Below are positions 56,747 through 64,000 of a stretch of DNA of 64,000 bases, in pieces. Where the stretch lies: assembly GCF_026341275.1 (NCBI RefSeq), contig NZ_JAIFZO010000002.1, forward strand, positions 1,562,361 through 1,626,360, given 5' to 3'. This DNA is from Streptomyces ortus (lineage in GTDB: Bacteria > Actinomycetota > Actinomycetes > Streptomycetales > Streptomycetaceae). How positions within the stretch are numbered: the stretch's first letter is position 1; every line of letters begins with the position of its first letter. Under the pieces are notes generated by a model. The model saw only the letters and a program-made list of their open reading frames with translations, had not been told where the DNA came from and made no database searches. The position numbers were made by a program, and so were the translations under genes.

Positions 56747-58129
56747 TCAAGTACCGCTGCACGCCGTGCCGTTGAGCGTGAAGGCGGTCGGTGGCGAGCT
56801 GTTGCCCGTATGACTCGCCTGGTAGCCGATGCTGACGCTCGCGTTCGCCGCGATCGTGCCGTTGTACGTGGCGTTCGTGGCCGTCACCGCGCCGCTCGCC
56901 GGGGCGTACGTGGCGCCCCAGCCGTTGGTGACGCTCTGCCCGGACGGCAGGGTGAAGCCCAGTCGCCAGCCCTCGACGCGGGAGGTGCCGGTGTTGGTGA
57001 TCGTCACGGATCCGGTCAGCCCCGTACTCCACGCGCTGGTCGTGGCCGTCACCTTGCAGGCACCCGGCTGGGGCTGGGGACCGGGGCCCGAGCTGTCCAG
57101 GCCGAAGAACGTCAGGACGCGGGCCGCCATGCCCCAGGCGTACAGGTTGTGGCCGACGCCCTGGAGGCTGACGGCCTCGACGGGAGCCTGGTCACCGATG
57201 GCGCCGTAGCGGGTACGGGTCCAGCCGGACTGCGGCGAGTCGGTGGCGGCCGGAGTCCGGCCGACGCCCAGCACGTTCGTCCACTGATCGGTCTCCTCCC
57301 CGAAGTTGGGGTAGCGCAGCACGTCGTCCTCGGTGCCGTGCCACACCTGCATACGCGGCCTCGGGCCGGTGTAGCCGGGGTAGGCATTGCGGACGAGGTC
57401 GCCCCACTCCTGGGGGGTGTGGAGCACGGTGCCGCCGGAGCAGGCGCTGTTCCACTCGGAACCGTCCGTGGTGGCGAAGCAGCCGAAAGGTACGCCCGAG
57501 AAGGCGGCGCCCGCGGCGAACACGTCCGGGTAGTCGCCCAGCAGGACGTTCGTCATCATCGCGCCGGAGGAGATACCGGTGGCGAAGATACGGTCGGTGT
57601 CGGCGGAGTAGGTGCGCGTCACCCAGTCGACCATCGACTTGATGCCGACCGGGTCACTGCCGCCGCCGCGTTTCAGTGCCTGGGGCGAGGAGACGTCGAA
57701 GCACTTACTGGCACGGGTGACCGACGGGTACACGACGATGAATCCGTAGGTGTCGGCCAGCGAGGCGTACTCGGTGCCGGAGTACATCGCCGGGCCGGAG
57801 CCCGTGCAGTAGTGGACGGCCACCACCACGGCCGGGTTCGCGGTGACGCTGTCCGGTACGTAGAGGTACATCTGGAGGTTGCTGGGGTTGCTGCCGAACC
57901 CGGTGATCTCGGTGAGCGCCGCGGTGGGTGCGGCGACGGCGGCGGCCTTCGCGGCGGGTGCGGAGTCGACCGGCTCGCGGGCGACGGCGCCGGGCGCGCT
58001 CAGGACCGTCGTCGCGAGCAGGGACACCAGGGCCGCGAACAGCGCCGCGAGCCCCGGACGCGGGCGTCGTCCGCGGGTGTGGTCGTCGGCTGTGCGGCGG
58101 TGCGCGGTGCGGGGTCCAGTGGCGGACAT
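56747..58129 (-). CDS. Secreted PHB-depolymerase-type esterase (acetyl xylan/feruloyl esterase) with CBM2
   Basis: A 460-residue two-domain enzyme. The signal ends VLSAPGAVA. The esterase domain (about 55-345) has VVAVHYCTGSGPAMYSGT, the nucleophile FATGISSGAMMTNVLLG and the His in GVGHNLYAWG. A Pro-rich linker (GPGPQPQPG) leads to a C-terminal CBM2 with CKVTATTSAW and the Trp-rich GWRLGFTLPSGQSVTNGWGA, for cellulose binding. It would remove acetyl or feruloyl groups from xylan in plant walls. The ATG follows AAGGGA. A CebR-like operator lies 83 bases upstream. Confidence 0.93.
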   Translation of the reverse strand: MSATGPRTAHRRTADDHTRGRRPRPGLAALFAALVSLLATTVLSAPGAVAREPVDSAPAAKAAAVAAPTAALTEITGFGSNPSNLQMYLYVPDSVTANPAVVVAVHYCTGSGPAMYSGTEYASLADTYGFIVVYPSVTRASKCFDVSSPQALKRGGGSDPVGIKSMVDWVTRTYSADTDRIFATGISSGAMMTNVLLGDYPDVFAAGAAFSGVPFGCFATTDGSEWNSACSGGTVLHTPQEWGDLVRNAYPGYTGPRPRMQVWHGTEDDVLRYPNFGEETDQWTNVLGVGRTPAATDSPQSGWTRTRYGAIGDQAPVEAVSLQGVGHNLYAWGMAARVLTFFGLDSSGPGPQPQPGACKVTATTSAWSTGLTGSVTITNTGTSRVEGWRLGFTLPSGQSVTNGWGATYAPASGAVTATNATYNGTIAANASVSIGYQASHTGNSSPPTAFTLNGTACSGT

Positions 58130-58211
58130 GTCCGTCCCTTCCGGAGCACGGCTGGGGGGGAACGCGGGCACGCGGGGATGGCATGCGCATGACTGCGCTG
58201 TCGCCTTGCCA

Positions 58212-58225
58212 TGGAAGCGCTCCCA
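58212..58225. promoter_or_regulatory. CebR-like operator
   Basis: TGGAAGCGCTCCCA differs from the CebR site TGGGAGCGCTCCCA at one of 14 bases. It lies 83 bases before the CBM2 esterase start. CebR is the LacI-family repressor of cellulose and cello-oligosaccharide utilisation in streptomycetes, so the gene is probably induced by cellobiose. Confidence 0.75.
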
Positions 58226-58334
58226 CGGGTGCGCCGTGGAGACCGAAACCGGCCAGCGGGGAACCATTGCAGGAGCCGTGCGTCGCAGACTAAGTTACCC
58301 ATGAGTAGCAAGTAGCTACCGGTGAGGAGTCACC

Positions 58335-59006
58335 ATGCCGACGCTCGACCGCCAGGACGACGTCTTCGTTCTCGACATCGGAGACGGCGAGAACCGTTTC
58401 CACCCCGACTGGCTCGCCTCCGTCAACGCCGCCCTTGACGAGGTCGAGAAGGCGGAGGGGCCGCGCGCCCTGGTGACCGCCGCCACCGGCAAGTTCTACT
58501 CCAACGGCCTCGACCTGGACTGGCTGTTCGCCCACGCCGGCCAGCAGGACGACTATGTAGTCGGCGTGCAGGAGCTGCTCGCGCGGTTCCTGTCCCTGCC
58601 CCTGATCACCGTGGCCGCCCTGCAGGGGCACACCTTCGCGGCCGGCGCGATGTTCTCCCTGGCCCAGGACTTCCGCGTGATGCGGGCCGACCGCGGTTAC
58701 TGGTGCCTGCCCGAAGCCGAGATCAACATCCCCTTCACCCGGGGCATGTCCGCGCTGATCCAGGCCCGCCTGCACCCGCGTACCGCGCACGAGGCCATGC
58801 TCACCGCCCGCCGCTACGGAGGCGGCGACGCCCTCGACGCCGGGCTCGTCGACCACGCGGTGCCCGAGGACTCCGTACGCGCGAAGGCGGTGGAACTGGC
58901 CGGCGCGCAGGCGGGCAAGGCCGGGCCCACTCTCGGCACCATCAAGTCCCGTATGTACGCGCCTGTCCTGGGCCTCCTGCGCGCCCGGGAGAACCCCCTG
59001 GGCTGA
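58335..59006 (+). CDS. Enoyl-CoA hydratase/isomerase family protein
   Basis: A 223-residue crotonase-fold enzyme. The CoA-binding pattern is ALVTAATGKFYSNGLDLDWLFA, and the second oxyanion block is LQGHTFAAGAMFSLAQDFRVMRAD; EAEINIPFTRGMSALIQARL follows. It is shorter than full hydratases, in the range of the small isomerase group; the active-site Glu is probably the one in PEAEINIP. RBS GAGGAG six bases before the ATG. The divergent region with the CBM2 gene holds TTACCC-ATGAGTAG, a weak palindrome at 58295-58308. Confidence 0.85.
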   Translation: MPTLDRQDDVFVLDIGDGENRFHPDWLASVNAALDEVEKAEGPRALVTAATGKFYSNGLDLDWLFAHAGQQDDYVVGVQELLARFLSLPLITVAALQGHTFAAGAMFSLAQDFRVMRADRGYWCLPEAEINIPFTRGMSALIQARLHPRTAHEAMLTARRYGGGDALDAGLVDHAVPEDSVRAKAVELAGAQAGKAGPTLGTIKSRMYAPVLGLLRARENPLG

Positions 59007-59301
59007 CCCCGACAGGCGCGGCGGCTCGCGGCTCACGGGGGTCGCAGCTCACGGGGGTCGGGCGGCGGACGGACGGCGGCGGTCCGGCCGTTGTCCAACC
59101 GGCCGGCGTGTTCCGCGATCCGGCGAGATCCGGACCGCTCCGGACTCCGGGGCTTTTCCTCCTTACCATCGGAGTCCGGCGACGAGTCGGAGGACCTCTC
59201 GCCCGACCGTGCCTGCCGTATCGCGTGCCCTGGAGATTCTCGGTGACAGCAGCAGACGCCCACACCCGGCTCGCCGAGCCGTTACCGGCGGGGGGACGGC
59301 A

Positions 59302-60456
59302 ATGATCAACTACCTGAGCTGCGGTGTGCTGTTCCTGGGTCTGCTGGTGAAACTGCCCGACCTCGTCCGCGACCGGCGCGACCCCTTCCTGCGCATGATC
59401 TGCGTCGTCATGTCACTGGCCGGCCTGTGCTTCCTGCTCGGCGCCCCTCCCACCGTGCGGGCGGTCAACGACGTCACCTGCGTACCGAACCTGGCCGCCC
59501 CGCTCACCTACGCCGCGATCACCGCCTACAGCGCGTCGTCCCTGGTCCTGATCGTCCACTGGCAGGGCGGGCCGAACGTACGCCGCACCGCCCGCCGATG
59601 GATGCTCAGCTACGCGGCGGTCCTGGGCGGCATCGCCGTCACGTTCGCCCTGGGCGAGGCCCCGGTGGAGCGCCGTACCGACTTCGACACCTACTACGCC
59701 GCGACCCCGTTCGTCGCCGCGATGATCGTGCTCTATCTGGGCGCGCATCTGACGGCCGTCACCGTCACCGCGGTGAGGTCGCTGAGCTGGGCCCGGGAGG
59801 TGGAAGGCCGGCTGCGGGCGGGCCTGGTCGTCCTGGGAGCGGGCACCGTCGTGAGCGCCGGCTACAGCCTTCCCAAGTTGGCGGCGGTCGTCGCCCGCTG
59901 GTTCGGGCACGACTGGTCGGCGCTCAGTACGAGGATCAGCCCCGGATTCGCCGGCCTGGGGGCCGTGCTGACGGTCGTGGGCATCCTGGTCCCGCTGATC
60001 GGTCAGGCCGCGGTCGCGTCCCGGCGGGACTGGCGGGCCTTCGTGCGCCTGGGACCGCTGGACCGCGAACTCGACGAGCTGCTCACCCGTCACCACCTGC
60101 GCGTACGCCGCCCGTACTGGGCCTCCCCCGCCATGCTTCTGACGTGGCGTCAGACCAGTATCAACAACGGTCTGCACCACCTCGACGGCCTGCTCGACCA
60201 CCAGTTGTACGAGACGGTCCTCGCGGCCACGCTGGAACGGACCCACGACCGGAAGTCGGCGGAAGCCGCCGCGTGGGCCGTGACCATCCACGCGGCGGTG
60301 CGGGGCCGACGCGCCGGGGAGACACCGTCCCACGCCGGACGCGTGACGGGCCGCACCCCCGACAACGACCTGCTCGAAGACATCTCCGCGGCTCTGACCA
60401 CCTCGGACGTGGTGACCCGCGCCCGCCAGCGCGGAACCGTCAAGGGCGTCGCGTGA
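59302..60456 (+). CDS. DUF6545/MAB_1171c family membrane protein
   Basis: A 384-residue protein. Residues 1 to about 240 hold seven hydrophobic helices (INYLSCGVLFLGLLVKLPDLV and FLRMICVVMSLAGLCFLLGAPP to LTVVGILVPLIGQAAVA). A cytoplasmic C-terminal domain (about 250-384) begins RDWRAFVRLGPLDRELDELLTRHHL, typical of the MAB_1171c group. These proteins are often linked to XRE regulators or to small oxidoreductases; the function is not known. A G-rich stretch precedes the ATG. The FAD-dependent enzyme starts 42 bases downstream, so the two probably share a transcript. The 295 bases upstream hold only two copies of GCTCACGGGGGTCG. Confidence 0.8.
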   Translation: MINYLSCGVLFLGLLVKLPDLVRDRRDPFLRMICVVMSLAGLCFLLGAPPTVRAVNDVTCVPNLAAPLTYAAITAYSASSLVLIVHWQGGPNVRRTARRWMLSYAAVLGGIAVTFALGEAPVERRTDFDTYYAATPFVAAMIVLYLGAHLTAVTVTAVRSLSWAREVEGRLRAGLVVLGAGTVVSAGYSLPKLAAVVARWFGHDWSALSTRISPGFAGLGAVLTVVGILVPLIGQAAVASRRDWRAFVRLGPLDRELDELLTRHHLRVRRPYWASPAMLLTWRQTSINNGLHHLDGLLDHQLYETVLAATLERTHDRKSAEAAAWAVTIHAAVRGRRAGETPSHAGRVTGRTPDNDLLEDISAALTTSDVVTRARQRGTVKGVA

Positions 60457-60498
60457 TCTTCGCCTACAGTTGCTCACTGCTCACACCGGAGGAGCTTC

Positions 60499-61920
60499 AT
60501 GCGGAGAGCCGTCGTCATCGGCGCAGGACTGGGCGGAGTGCTGGCGGCGGCGGCGCTGGCCCCGCACGTCGACGAAGTCGTCGTGGTCGAACGCGATGAA
60601 CTGCCCGACGGACCCGACCACCGGAAGGGCGTTCCGCAGGGGCGGCACGCCCATCTGCTGATGCCCGGCGGCCTGGCCGCCATGGACGACCTGGTGCCGG
60701 GGGTGGACATGCGCGCACACCTGCTGGCCGCGGGCGCCCACGCCGTCTCCCTCAGTTCGGGCATGGTGGTGCTGACCCCGGAGGGCTGGTTCCGCCGCTG
60801 GCGTCACGACTCCCACCACATGATCACCTGCAGCCGGGGGCTGCTGGAGTGGTCGGTGCGTACGGCGATCACGCGGAGCACCGGCAACATCGAGATCCGC
60901 CGGGCCCAGGCCCTCGAACTGACCGGCACCGCCCGCCGGGTGGACGGACTCCGTCTGGGGGGCACCGCCGGCCTGACGGAACTCGCCGCGGATCTCGTCG
61001 TCGACACCAGCGGGCGCGGCTCACGCGTGACGCGGTGGCTGAACAGCCTCGCCGTCACCGGCCTGCGGGAAAGAACGATCGACTCGGGTCTGGTCAACGC
61101 CACCCGGATCTACCGCGTCCCGCCGGGCGCCGAGGACTTCCCCCTCACCATGGTGCAGGCCAACCCCTACGAGGGCCGGCCGGGCCGCAGCGCCGTGGTC
61201 GTCCCCATCGAGGACGGCCGCTGGATGGTCAGTCTCGCCGGCTCCCGAGGTGCCGAACCCCCGTCGGACCCCGAGGGCTTCCTGCGGTACATCCGCGCTC
61301 TGCCGCACCCCATCGTCGGGCAGTTGGTCTCCCGCGCCACCGCGCTCACCGACGTGGCCGTGAGCCGCAGCACCAGCAACTCCCGCCGCTACCTGGAGAA
61401 GGCCCGCGACTGGCCGGAGGGCCTGGTCGTCCTCGGTGACGCCCTCGCGACCTTCAACCCGGCCTACGGACAGGGCATGAGCGTGGCCGCGCTCAGTGCC
61501 CGGACCCTCGACCATCACCTGCGACGCTCCGACGTACTCACCCCGGGCCTGGCCCGCGCCGTGCAGCGCGCCGCGGCGACCCATGTGGAGGCGGCGTGGA
61601 ACCTGGCCGTGAGCCAGGACGTGCTGTATCCCGGGGTGCGCGGCGGGGCGCCCACCGCCGTGGACCGCCTCGCGGCCCGCTACACACGACGCGTCATGAA
61701 GGCCGCGACCGGCTCCTACCGTGTGGCCTCCGCGCTGTTCGACGTCACCGGGCTCAGGGCGGGCCCCTCCCGTCTGCTGCGCCCCTCGACAGTGGTGACC
61801 GCCCTGAGCGGCCCGCCGCTGCCTCCCCTGTCCGCTCCCCCACTGACCGCGCGGGAACGGCAGCTGCTGAACTCGTTCGACAGCGGCTCCGACGGACGGG
61901 GTCCGGCCGGTCCTGCCTAG
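60499..61920 (+). CDS. FAD-dependent oxidoreductase (monooxygenase-like)
   Basis: A 473-residue flavoprotein. The dinucleotide fold is VVIGAGLGGVLAAAAL (about 4-19), and EVVVVERDELPDGPDHRKGVPQGRHAHLLMPGG provides the FAD ribose site. The second FAD block is GLVVLGDALATFNPAYGQGMSVAALSA. It resembles group A monooxygenases, including tetracycline-type and geranylgeranyl-reductase-like enzymes; the substrate is unknown. The tail is Pro-rich. RBS GGAGG lies before the ATG. Paired with the DUF6545 membrane gene. Confidence 0.9.
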   Translation: MRRAVVIGAGLGGVLAAAALAPHVDEVVVVERDELPDGPDHRKGVPQGRHAHLLMPGGLAAMDDLVPGVDMRAHLLAAGAHAVSLSSGMVVLTPEGWFRRWRHDSHHMITCSRGLLEWSVRTAITRSTGNIEIRRAQALELTGTARRVDGLRLGGTAGLTELAADLVVDTSGRGSRVTRWLNSLAVTGLRERTIDSGLVNATRIYRVPPGAEDFPLTMVQANPYEGRPGRSAVVVPIEDGRWMVSLAGSRGAEPPSDPEGFLRYIRALPHPIVGQLVSRATALTDVAVSRSTSNSRRYLEKARDWPEGLVVLGDALATFNPAYGQGMSVAALSARTLDHHLRRSDVLTPGLARAVQRAAATHVEAAWNLAVSQDVLYPGVRGGAPTAVDRLAARYTRRVMKAATGSYRVASALFDVTGLRAGPSRLLRPSTVVTALSGPPLPPLSAPPLTARERQLLNSFDSGSDGRGPAGPA

Positions 61921-61973
61921 TCCCGGCGCCCAGGTCGGTCACGGCGAACCGCACCGCACCGCACCGCACACTC

Positions 61974-61988
61974 TTCGAAACATTCGAA
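61974..61988. promoter_or_regulatory. CGAA-N3-TTCG site upstream of the xylanase operon, first copy
   Basis: TTCGAA-ACA-TTCGAA is a perfect 15-bp palindrome (6-3-6). It lies about 225 bases before the GH11 start. The preceding bases hold a GCACC run (61948-61968). Confidence 0.65.
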
Positions 61989-62103
61989 CCGTTGACCTCT
62001 TTCGCGTGATCTCTTCGAGGCAGCCCTCACTTTCCGACCGCGAGCGAGTCTCCAACAGGGGCTCCCACCTGCCAACTTCCGCGTCGAGGATGCATCACAC
62101 CAG

Positions 62104-62116
62104 ACGAATGTTTCGT
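62104..62116. promoter_or_regulatory. CGAA-N3-TTCG site upstream of the xylanase operon, second copy
   Basis: ACGAA-TGT-TTCGT is a perfect 13-bp palindrome (5-3-5) with the same CGAA-N3-TTCG core. It lies about 97 bases before the GH11 start. A half site CGAAAC follows at 62126-62131, and TTGACG and CTTGACGG may be -35-like. Confidence 0.65.
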
Positions 62117-62212
62117 AATCATGGGCGAAACTGTTGACGCTTGACGGGTCCAGGTCAACACTGTCGGACCAGACCCCGCCCGTGGAAGACGGAAGACGGA
62201 GGTAACCCGCAC

Positions 62213-62884
62213 ATGAACCTCACACCCGCACAGCCGAACCGCAGGCAGGCCTGCGCCCTGCTGCTGGGAGCCGCTACCGCGCTCGCGCTGCCCGGCACGG
62301 CCCACGCCGACACGGTCGTCACCACGAACCAGACCGGTACCAACAACGGCTACTACTACTCGTTCTGGACCGACGCGCAGGGCACGGTCTCCATGAACCT
62401 GGGCTCCGGCGGCAGTTACGGCACGAGCTGGAGGAACACCGGAAACTTCGTCGCCGGCAAGGGCTGGAGCAACGGCAGCCGCAGGACCGTGACCTACTCC
62501 GGCGCCTTCAACCCGTCCGGCAACGCCTACCTGTGTCTCTACGGGTGGACGTCCAACCCGCTGGTCGAGTACTACGTCGTCGACAACTGGGGCACCTGGC
62601 GGCCCACGGGCACGTACAAGGGCAACGTCACCAGCGACGGCGGCACGTACGACATCTACCAGACGACCCGGTACAACGCCCCGTCCGTCGAGGGTACGAA
62701 GACCTTCAACCAGTACTGGAGCGTCCGGCAGTCGAAGAGGACCGGCGGCAGCATCACCACCGGCAACCACTTCGACGCCTGGGGACGGGCCGGGATGCCC
62801 CTCGGCAACTTCAAGTACTACATGATCCTCGCGACCGAGGGGTACCAGAGCAGCGGCAGCTCAAGCATCACGGTGGCGGCATGA
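62213..62884 (+). CDS. Secreted GH11 endo-1,4-beta-xylanase (XlnC type)
   Basis: A 223-residue preprotein. The Tat-like signal [24 protein letters not shown] has twin Arg at 10-11. The GH11 jelly roll follows without a binding module: [19 protein letters not shown], nucleophile E119 in [16 protein letters not shown] and acid/base E209 in [12 protein letters not shown]. It cuts xylan to xylo-oligosaccharides outside the cell. The lack of a CBM and the twin-Arg signal recall the Tat-exported XlnC of S. lividans. It overlaps the downstream CE4 gene by four bases (ATGA). Confidence 0.95.
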   Translation: MNLTPAQPNRRQACALLLGAATALALPGTAHADTVVTTNQTGTNNGYYYSFWTDAQGTVSMNLGSGGSYGTSWRNTGNFVAGKGWSNGSRRTVTYSGAFNPSGNAYLCLYGWTSNPLVEYYVVDNWGTWRPTGTYKGNVTSDGGTYDIYQTTRYNAPSVEGTKTFNQYWSVRQSKRTGGSITTGNHFDAWGRAGMPLGNFKYYMILATEGYQSSGSSSITVAA

Positions 62885-63573
62885 GCGCCGGCGCCCGGAC
62901 CCGTCCCTGGACGACGGCGGTGGCCGCCGTCGCGCTGACGGCGGCGGGCACGCTCACCGTCGGAGCCGCCGGCACCGCCCCGGCGCAAGCCGCTGCCGCC
63001 TGCAACGGTTACGTCGGGCTGACCTTCGACGACGGGCCGTCCAACAGCACAACGACCCTGCTCAGCGCGCTCACGCGGAGCGGTTTGCGGGCCACGATGT
63101 TCAACCAGGGCAACAACGCCGCCGCCAACCCGTCCCGCGTACAGGCCCAGGTCAACGCGGGCATGTGGGTCGGCAACCACAGCTACACCCACCCGCATCT
63201 GACCCAGCTCGGCCAGTCGCAGATCGACTCGGAGATCTCGCGGACCCAGCAGGCGATCGCTGCCGCGGGCGGCGGTACGCCGAAACTGTTCCGGCCGCCG
63301 TACGGCGAGACCAACTCGACGGTGCGGGGCTTCGAGGCCAGGTACGGGCTGACCGAGATCCTCTGGAACGTGGACTCGCAGGACTGGAACGGCGCGAGCG
63401 CGGACGCCATCGTGCAGGCCGTCGGGCGGCTCGGCAACGGCCAGGTCGTCCTCATGCACGACTGGCCGGCCAACACGATCGCCGCGATCCCCCGTATCGC
63501 ACAGAACCTGACCGCCCGCGGTCTGTGCGCCGGCCGGATCTCCCCGCAGACCGGCCAGGCGGTGGCTCCCTGA
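62881..63573 (+). CDS. Secreted CE4 polysaccharide deacetylase (acetyl xylan esterase type)
   Basis: A 230-residue NodB-homology enzyme with a Sec signal ([25 protein letters not shown]). The catalytic motifs are TFDDGPS (D50, D51), the metal site H100-x3-H104 in [25 protein letters not shown] and the late LMHDW. It removes acetyl groups from xylan or chitin; being co-translated with the xylanase makes acetyl xylan the likely substrate, as for AxeA next to XlnB. There is no CBM. No terminator of the repeat family follows, but CCCCTGA-AGGCCT and GTCAGGGG at 63600-63623 form a short hairpin. Confidence 0.93.
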   Translation: MSAGARTRPWTTAVAAVALTAAGTLTVGAAGTAPAQAAAACNGYVGLTFDDGPSNSTTTLLSALTRSGLRATMFNQGNNAAANPSRVQAQVNAGMWVGNHSYTHPHLTQLGQSQIDSEISRTQQAIAAAGGGTPKLFRPPYGETNSTVRGFEARYGLTEILWNVDSQDWNGASADAIVQAVGRLGNGQVVLMHDWPANTIAAIPRIAQNLTARGLCAGRISPQTGQAVAP

Positions 63574-63668
63574 CCCACCGCCGACGCGTACCGGGCAGCC
63601 CCTGAAGGCCTCGGCCGTCAGGGGCTGCCCCGCGTGTGCCTCACGTCTGCCCACGTCTGCCCCACGTC

Positions 63669-63679
63669 CGAACTATTCG
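63669..63679. promoter_or_regulatory. CGAA-N3-TTCG site upstream of the SapA-like gene
   Basis: CGAA-CTA-TTCG is a perfect 11-bp palindrome with the core seen twice upstream of the xylanase gene. It lies about 145 bases before the ATG at 63822 and 95 bases after the CE4 gene. Confidence 0.55.
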
Positions 63680-63730
63680 ACCCTCGCTGAAAGCTTTGCG
63701 GCGCGTCAGCACGGCCACGGACACTGAACC

Positions 63731-63802
63731 CGCGAACCACGGATCTCGCGCGACGGATCCCGCACCACGGATTGCGCACCACAGATCCCGCACCACGGAT
63801 CT
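63731..63802. repeat. Five 14-bp tandem repeats upstream of the SapA-like gene
   Basis: The unit CGCACCACGGATCT and variants are repeated at 63731 (with two extra bases), 63747, 63761, 63775 and 63789. The array ends 20 bases before the ATG of the last gene, in its promoter or leader region. Confidence 0.85.
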
Positions 63803-63821
63803 CGGATTACAAGGGGGAAGT

Positions 63822-64000
63822 ATGAAGTTGAACCGTTCCGTCCTGACCGCTGCCGCGTTCGCCGCCCTGGCGGTGGGAACCACGACCGCGCTGGCAGTGC
63901 CCGCCTCGGCCGCGCCCAACACCACCCCGCAGAAGGTGTGCGGAAGCGCCTACAAGACCGTGAACTCGGCGGCCGTCGGCTCCCAGGGCACCGTCTATCT
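63822..64000 (+). CDS. Secreted SapA-like (spore-associated) protein, 3' end outside window
   Basis: The first 59 residues are visible. The Sec signal (SVLTAAAFAALAVGTTTALAVPASA) ends with A-S-A and the mature part begins APNTTPQKVCGSAYKTVNSAAVGSQGTVYL. The CGSAYKTVNS-x4-GSQGTVYL pattern is what I recall of the spore-associated protein A family, secreted small proteins found in spores and supernatant of streptomycetes. Function is unknown. A G-rich ribosome binding site (GGGGGAAG) precedes the ATG by four bases. The upstream CGAA-N3-TTCG site and tandem repeats suggest complex regulation. Confidence 0.6.
   Translation, partial: MKLNRSVLTAAAFAALAVGTTTALAVPASAAPNTTPQKVCGSAYKTVNSAAVGSQGTVY

Noticed and set aside
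58942..59265. Minus-strand frame in the gap before the DUF6545 gene
   Set aside because: It is rich in Pro/Arg/Gly with no recognisable motif and no ribosome site. I treat 59007-59301 as noncoding.
1..64000. tRNA, rRNA, CRISPR, prophage and insertion sequence features
   Set aside because: No cloverleaf sequence, regular spacer array, transposase, integrase or phage structural gene could be recognised in the window.

Overview
The window is chromosomal DNA from a Streptomyces or a close relative. The evidence is the very high GC content with strong G/C at third codon positions, GTG starts, probable leaderless promoters, Tat and Sec secreted proteins, XRE/DUF397 and AfsR/SARP-type regulators, and GC-rich intergenic hairpins. 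From memory, the stretch glnA2 - nadE - panB - map - heme oxygenase - efeOBU resembles a conserved core segment of streptomycete chromosomes. I saw no rRNA, tRNA, CRISPR array, prophage or insertion sequence.

Left part (1-8 kb): small regulators (HxlR, XRE plus DUF397, TetR, MerR, TetR) with small partner genes. One divergent SRPBCC/TetR pair has lost both 5' ends. A glnA2-type glutamine synthetase-like gene follows, diverging from two small secreted or membrane proteins (DUF3105, DUF305).

8-20 kb: a secreted S53 peptidase, an alpha/beta hydrolase with a DUF998 membrane protein, NAD+ synthase (nadE), an MFS exporter, an endonuclease/exonuclease/phosphatase-fold protein, a TetR/MFS drug-efflux pair with an operator-like palindrome, and panB. 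20-33 kb: a DrrAB-type ABC exporter, a very large SARP-NB-ARC-TPR regulator, an M50 metalloprotease, an F420H2:NADP oxidoreductase, a sialidase-fold protein without a signal peptide, an MFS exporter and methionine aminopeptidase (map).

32-44 kb is an iron and heme module: heme oxygenase, two cell-surface HtaA heme-binding proteins, a heme ABC importer (hmuTUV) and the EfeO/EfeB/EfeU iron system. Four DmdR/IdeR-like iron boxes lie at three promoters. Surface HtaA proteins would capture heme, HmuTUV import it and heme oxygenase release the iron. EfeUOB would add elemental iron uptake and possible heme deferrochelation.

44-61 kb is mixed: a lipoprotein, a degenerate prim-pol-like protein, a glycerophosphodiesterase, TetR, an Rsm22-like methyltransferase, a Bcr/CflA exporter overlapping a serine hydrolase, an oxidoreductase, PhoD, an SDR, DoxX, MazG-like, a CBM2 esterase under a CebR-like site, an enoyl-CoA hydratase-like protein and a DUF6545/FAD-oxidoreductase pair. 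The right end (62-64 kb) holds a GH11 xylanase and CE4 deacetylase operon and the start of a SapA-like secreted protein. The DNA motif CGAA-N3-TTCG lies upstream of both units.

A GC-rich repeat (core GGGGCGCGGGGAACGGCGC) recurs in about ten intergenic regions, mostly between convergent genes. A second repeat family sits in-frame inside the PhzF-like gene and, less certainly, the M50 protease gene.
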